This document shows, in pieces, positions 45,825-47,601 of a DNA stretch of 47,601 nt. The DNA comes from Actinomycetota bacterium (GTDB lineage: Bacteria; Actinomycetota; Thermoleophilia; Solirubrobacterales; 70-9), in contig JAUPTY010000003.1 in the NCBI GenBank assembly GCA_030917845.1, forward strand, positions 1 through 47,601. The letters are read 5' to 3'. Below the pieces are notes generated by a model. It saw only the letters and a list, made by a program, of their open reading frames with translations. It was not told where the DNA came from and ran no database searches. A program made the position numbers and the translations under genes. Each line of letters starts with the position of its first letter. Within the stretch, counting starts at the first letter, position 1.

Positions 45825-46216
45825 TGGCGAAAGTCACCGCTAAGGCCCGCAGCCGCGAGGACCGGGCGGGCGATCCGCTCGACGGCCTGGTCAATCTCTT
45901 TGACATCGGGATCATCCTCTCAGTGGCTTTCTTGCTGGCCGCGCTTTCCTCACTCAACCTGACCACCGAGGCCCTGACCGAAACCGATGCGACCAGTCAG
46001 GCCAACACGGTGCCAGCGGATTCGGTGATCACCAACCCCGACCAGCAGGCCGAGCAGATCACCATCGAGCCCGGCCAGGAAGTGGTTGGCCAGGGCGAAC
46101 CGATCGGCCAGCTCTACCAGCTCGAAGACGGCCGCACCATCCTCGTCAAACCCGCCGACGGCACCACCGGAGAATCAGGAACAACCGGCGTCACCGGCTC
46201 CACCGTTACCCCTTAA
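45824..46216 (+). CDS. DUF2149 protein (ExbD-like partner)
   Basis: 130 residues. Seen: AGDPLDGLVNLFDIGIILSV with one membrane helix (IGIILSVAFLLAALSSL), where the Asp next to the helix is the likely proton site as in ExbD/TolR; then an external part with GQGEPIGQLYQLEDGRTILV and a Gly/Thr-rich tail. DUF2149 genes beside ExbB-like genes are also known from archaea, next to CobN-like genes. Coupled by TGATG to the channel gene. Confidence 0.82.
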   Translation: MAKVTAKARSREDRAGDPLDGLVNLFDIGIILSVAFLLAALSSLNLTTEALTETDATSQANTVPADSVITNPDQQAEQITIEPGQEVVGQGEPIGQLYQLEDGRTILVKPADGTTGESGTTGVTGSTVTP

Positions 46217-46528
46217 GGCATCTGGCGGTTCATTCGTTGGTGGAGGGGCCCGGCGCGGTGCACCCGCCCTTCATCGTCGCTTCGCTCCCCATCCAGAGAT
46301 TCAGGCCAGGTACACCGCACCGGACCCTGAGGACCGTGTCGGTTGACGGTGCCGCAGGTTAGCTGTCGTCACGCTTACTGACTTGCGGCACCGTGGCGGC
46401 CGAGTTGCCCGGAGGGTTTTCAGGCGGGTTGCGGGGGGCGTGGTTTCCGGACCTCTGGATGGGGAGCGTAGCGACGGTCCGGGGGCCATACCCCCGCAAC
46501 CCGCCCTCGCAGACCGGACCGACTGCAG
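46217..46528. other. Noncoding element with interleaved long inverted repeats
   Basis: 312 bases without a gene. Four stems are seen. A: 46275-46298 with 46453-46476 (23 of 24 bases). B: ACGGTGCCGCA 46346-46356 with 46384-46394 (11 bp, 13 of 14 when extended inward). C: GGCGGGTTGCGGGGG 46423-46437 with 46491-46505 (15 bp, perfect). D: CCGGACC 46447-46453 with GGTCCGG 46476-46482. C encloses D. A crosses C, so A-A' and C-C' cannot both form as simple hairpins. It lies between convergent genes, so part may serve as a terminator. A dispersed palindromic repeat or a structured RNA are possible. Confidence 0.6.
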
Positions 46529-47601
46529 TTAAGCCTTGAAGCGTCTGCGCCCTCGACCGCCGATGAAGCGAGTGATTGCGCTTACTGCCTTGTGGCGCTG
46601 CTCGGTGTAGGGGTACCAGAGGATCTCCGAAGGGAGCAGGGTCCGGGCGCTGACGATCGCCTCCGAGCGGCAGTACTTGCGGATTCCGTATTCACCGTTG
46701 CGGTAGCCGATTCCCGACTCCTTCCAGCCGCCCATCGGCAGGCCGGGAGCGAGCATGTTGAAGACGACGTCGTTGATGTTGACCGCACCCGCCTCGATCC
46801 GGCGGGCAACCTTCTCCGCCTTGCCGCGAGGGCCGAAGACCGAGGCCGAAAGGCCGTAGCGGGAATCGTTGGCCAGGCGGATCGCCTCTTCCTCGTCGGC
46901 CACCCTGGTCACGGTCACGACCGGACCGAAAGTCTCGTCCTCGACCACGGTCATTTCCGGGGTCACGTCCACCAGGACGGTCGGTTCAAAGAACTGGCCG
47001 GGGCCTTCGCCCCGCTTGCCGCCGGTCAGGACCCTGGCCCCGTCGGCGACCGCGTCATCGACCTGCTTCTCGACCTTTTCGAGCTGGGACATCATGGTCA
47101 TCGCGCCAACATCACAGGCGACGGTTTCGCCATCGGCACCCTGGGTGAGCTCCTCGACGTTCGCGGTAAGCCGGTCGACGAACTCTTCGTAAACGCCGTC
47201 CTCGACATAGATCCGCTCGACCGAAATGCACATCTGGCCGGAATTCAGCATGCCTCCCCAGGTCGCGGCGTTAGCGGCCCTTTCCATGTTCGCGCCCTCG
47301 AGCACGACCATCGGATCCTTGCCGCCGAGCTCCAGGCTGACCGGGGTCAGCGTCTCTGCTGCCCGGGCCATCACCTTCTTGCCGGTCACGTCGGATCCGG
47401 TGAAACCGACGAAGTCGGAATGGTCGATCAGGGCGGTCGCCGTCTCGGCGCCACCGTTAACCACTGTGATCACGTCCGGGCCGCCGATCTCGTCACGCCA
47501 GGCGTCGACGATCTCGTTCAGGCCGAGCGGGGTGATCTCGGAAGGCTTCAGGACCACGGCCGCGCCGGCCATCAGGGCCGGGATCGCATCACCTAGTGAA
47601 A
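46529..47601 (-). CDS. Aldehyde dehydrogenase, succinate-semialdehyde type (5' end outside window)
   Basis: The frame is open to the right edge of the window; 357 residues of the C-terminal three quarters are present. Seen: PALMAGAAVVLKPSE (NAD site Lys), GFTGSDVTGKKV, the catalytic Glu in LELGGKDP, the catalytic Cys in NSGQMCISVERIYV, and EDETFGPVVTV and PMGGWKESGIGYRNGEYG near the end. The set and the GQMCISVER wording fit NAD(P)-dependent succinate-semialdehyde-type enzymes of actinomycetes. The C-terminus has an extra basic tail (GGRGRRRFKA). Confidence 0.92.
   Translation of the reverse strand, partial: SLGDAIPALMAGAAVVLKPSEITPLGLNEIVDAWRDEIGGPDVITVVNGGAETATALIDHSDFVGFTGSDVTGKKVMARAAETLTPVSLELGGKDPMVVLEGANMERAANAATWGGMLNSGQMCISVERIYVEDGVYEEFVDRLTANVEELTQGADGETVACDVGAMTMMSQLEKVEKQVDDAVADGARVLTGGKRGEGPGQFFEPTVLVDVTPEMTVVEDETFGPVVTVTRVADEEEAIRLANDSRYGLSASVFGPRGKAEKVARRIEAGAVNINDVVFNMLAPGLPMGGWKESGIGYRNGEYGIRKYCRSEAIVSARTLLPSEILWYPYTEQRHKAVSAITRFIGGRGRRRFKA

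Noticed and set aside
46217-46528. CRISPR array or tRNA in the repeat-rich gap
   Set aside because: The repeats are inverted, of different sequence and not regularly spaced; no cloverleaf with anticodon arm could be drawn.
46592-47596. 334-codon frame on the plus strand
   Set aside because: Antisense of the aldehyde dehydrogenase gene.

Overview
The window is high-GC, gene-dense bacterial DNA that I read as the chromosome of an actinomycete, most likely Thermoleophilia (Solirubrobacterales-like). The reasons are inference from the gene set: a PimA-like glycosyltransferase fused to a lysylphosphatidylglycerol-synthase-type membrane domain, cobalamin-dependent MetH, ArsR/AHSA1 cassettes, secreted proteins with basic C-termini, very compact gene packing with ATGA/GTGA/TTGA/TGATG junctions, and many -10 boxes placed 6-8 nt before the start codon (leaderless mRNAs).

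Layout. 1-1.7 kb: the end of a zinc-ribbon protein and a membrane-anchored repeat protein. 1.7-3.8 kb (minus): ferredoxin-NADP reductase, BolA and CGFS glutaredoxin, an iron-sulfur/redox unit. 3.8-9.1 kb: an alpha/beta hydrolase and a polytopic membrane protein that start divergently with overlapping ATGs, then the glycosyltransferase/membrane fusion. 9.2-10.1 kb: first ArsR-AHSA1 cassette. 10.2-17.7 kb: GFA-type protein, secreted penicillin-acylase-type Ntn hydrolase, methyltransferase, FadR-type regulator with a canonical operator in the promoter of the next gene (sterol-desaturase family), MBL-fold hydrolase, 3-methyladenine glycosylase Tag, secreted M14 peptidase. 17.7-19.4 kb: second ArsR-AHSA1 cassette with a DUF899 protein and a 35-residue protein, behind two identical operators.

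19.5-30.3 kb is the most coherent system: a TetR regulator, a divergent M24 peptidase-like gene and a nine-gene transcription unit (Tat-exported solute-binding lipoprotein, MaoC-like hotdog protein, acyl-CoA ligase, FAD amine-oxidase-like protein, two Dpp-type permeases, a fused two-ATPase protein, TatA). A similar GTTGTA-centred site lies in front of tetR and in the promoter between the M24 gene and the transporter unit. It looks like TetR-controlled uptake and breakdown of a peptide-like or acylated amine compound; the substrate is unknown.

30.4-36.7 kb is a degraded island. An IS1380-family element with 13-bp ends and a CTAAG target duplication has lost the part of its transposase that carries the third catalytic residue, and it sits inside a cupin promoter. 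Beyond it lie an AT-rich spacer, a GAF-regulator/CoA-ligase chimera, an enoyl-CoA hydratase and an SDR with internal deletions, and three single-base frameshifts in homopolymer runs. An intact 3-hydroxyacyl-CoA dehydrogenase and a thioesterase survive among them.

36.3-40.0 kb (minus) encodes three secreted proteins (beta-helix, choice-of-anchor/ASH repeats, and a small one). 40.2-46.2 kb holds metH, a DUF1697 gene, a FhuF-like 2Fe-2S protein and an ExbB/TolQ plus DUF2149 pair. 46.25-46.5 kb is a noncoding element with interleaved long inverted repeats. The window ends inside an aldehyde dehydrogenase gene (minus).
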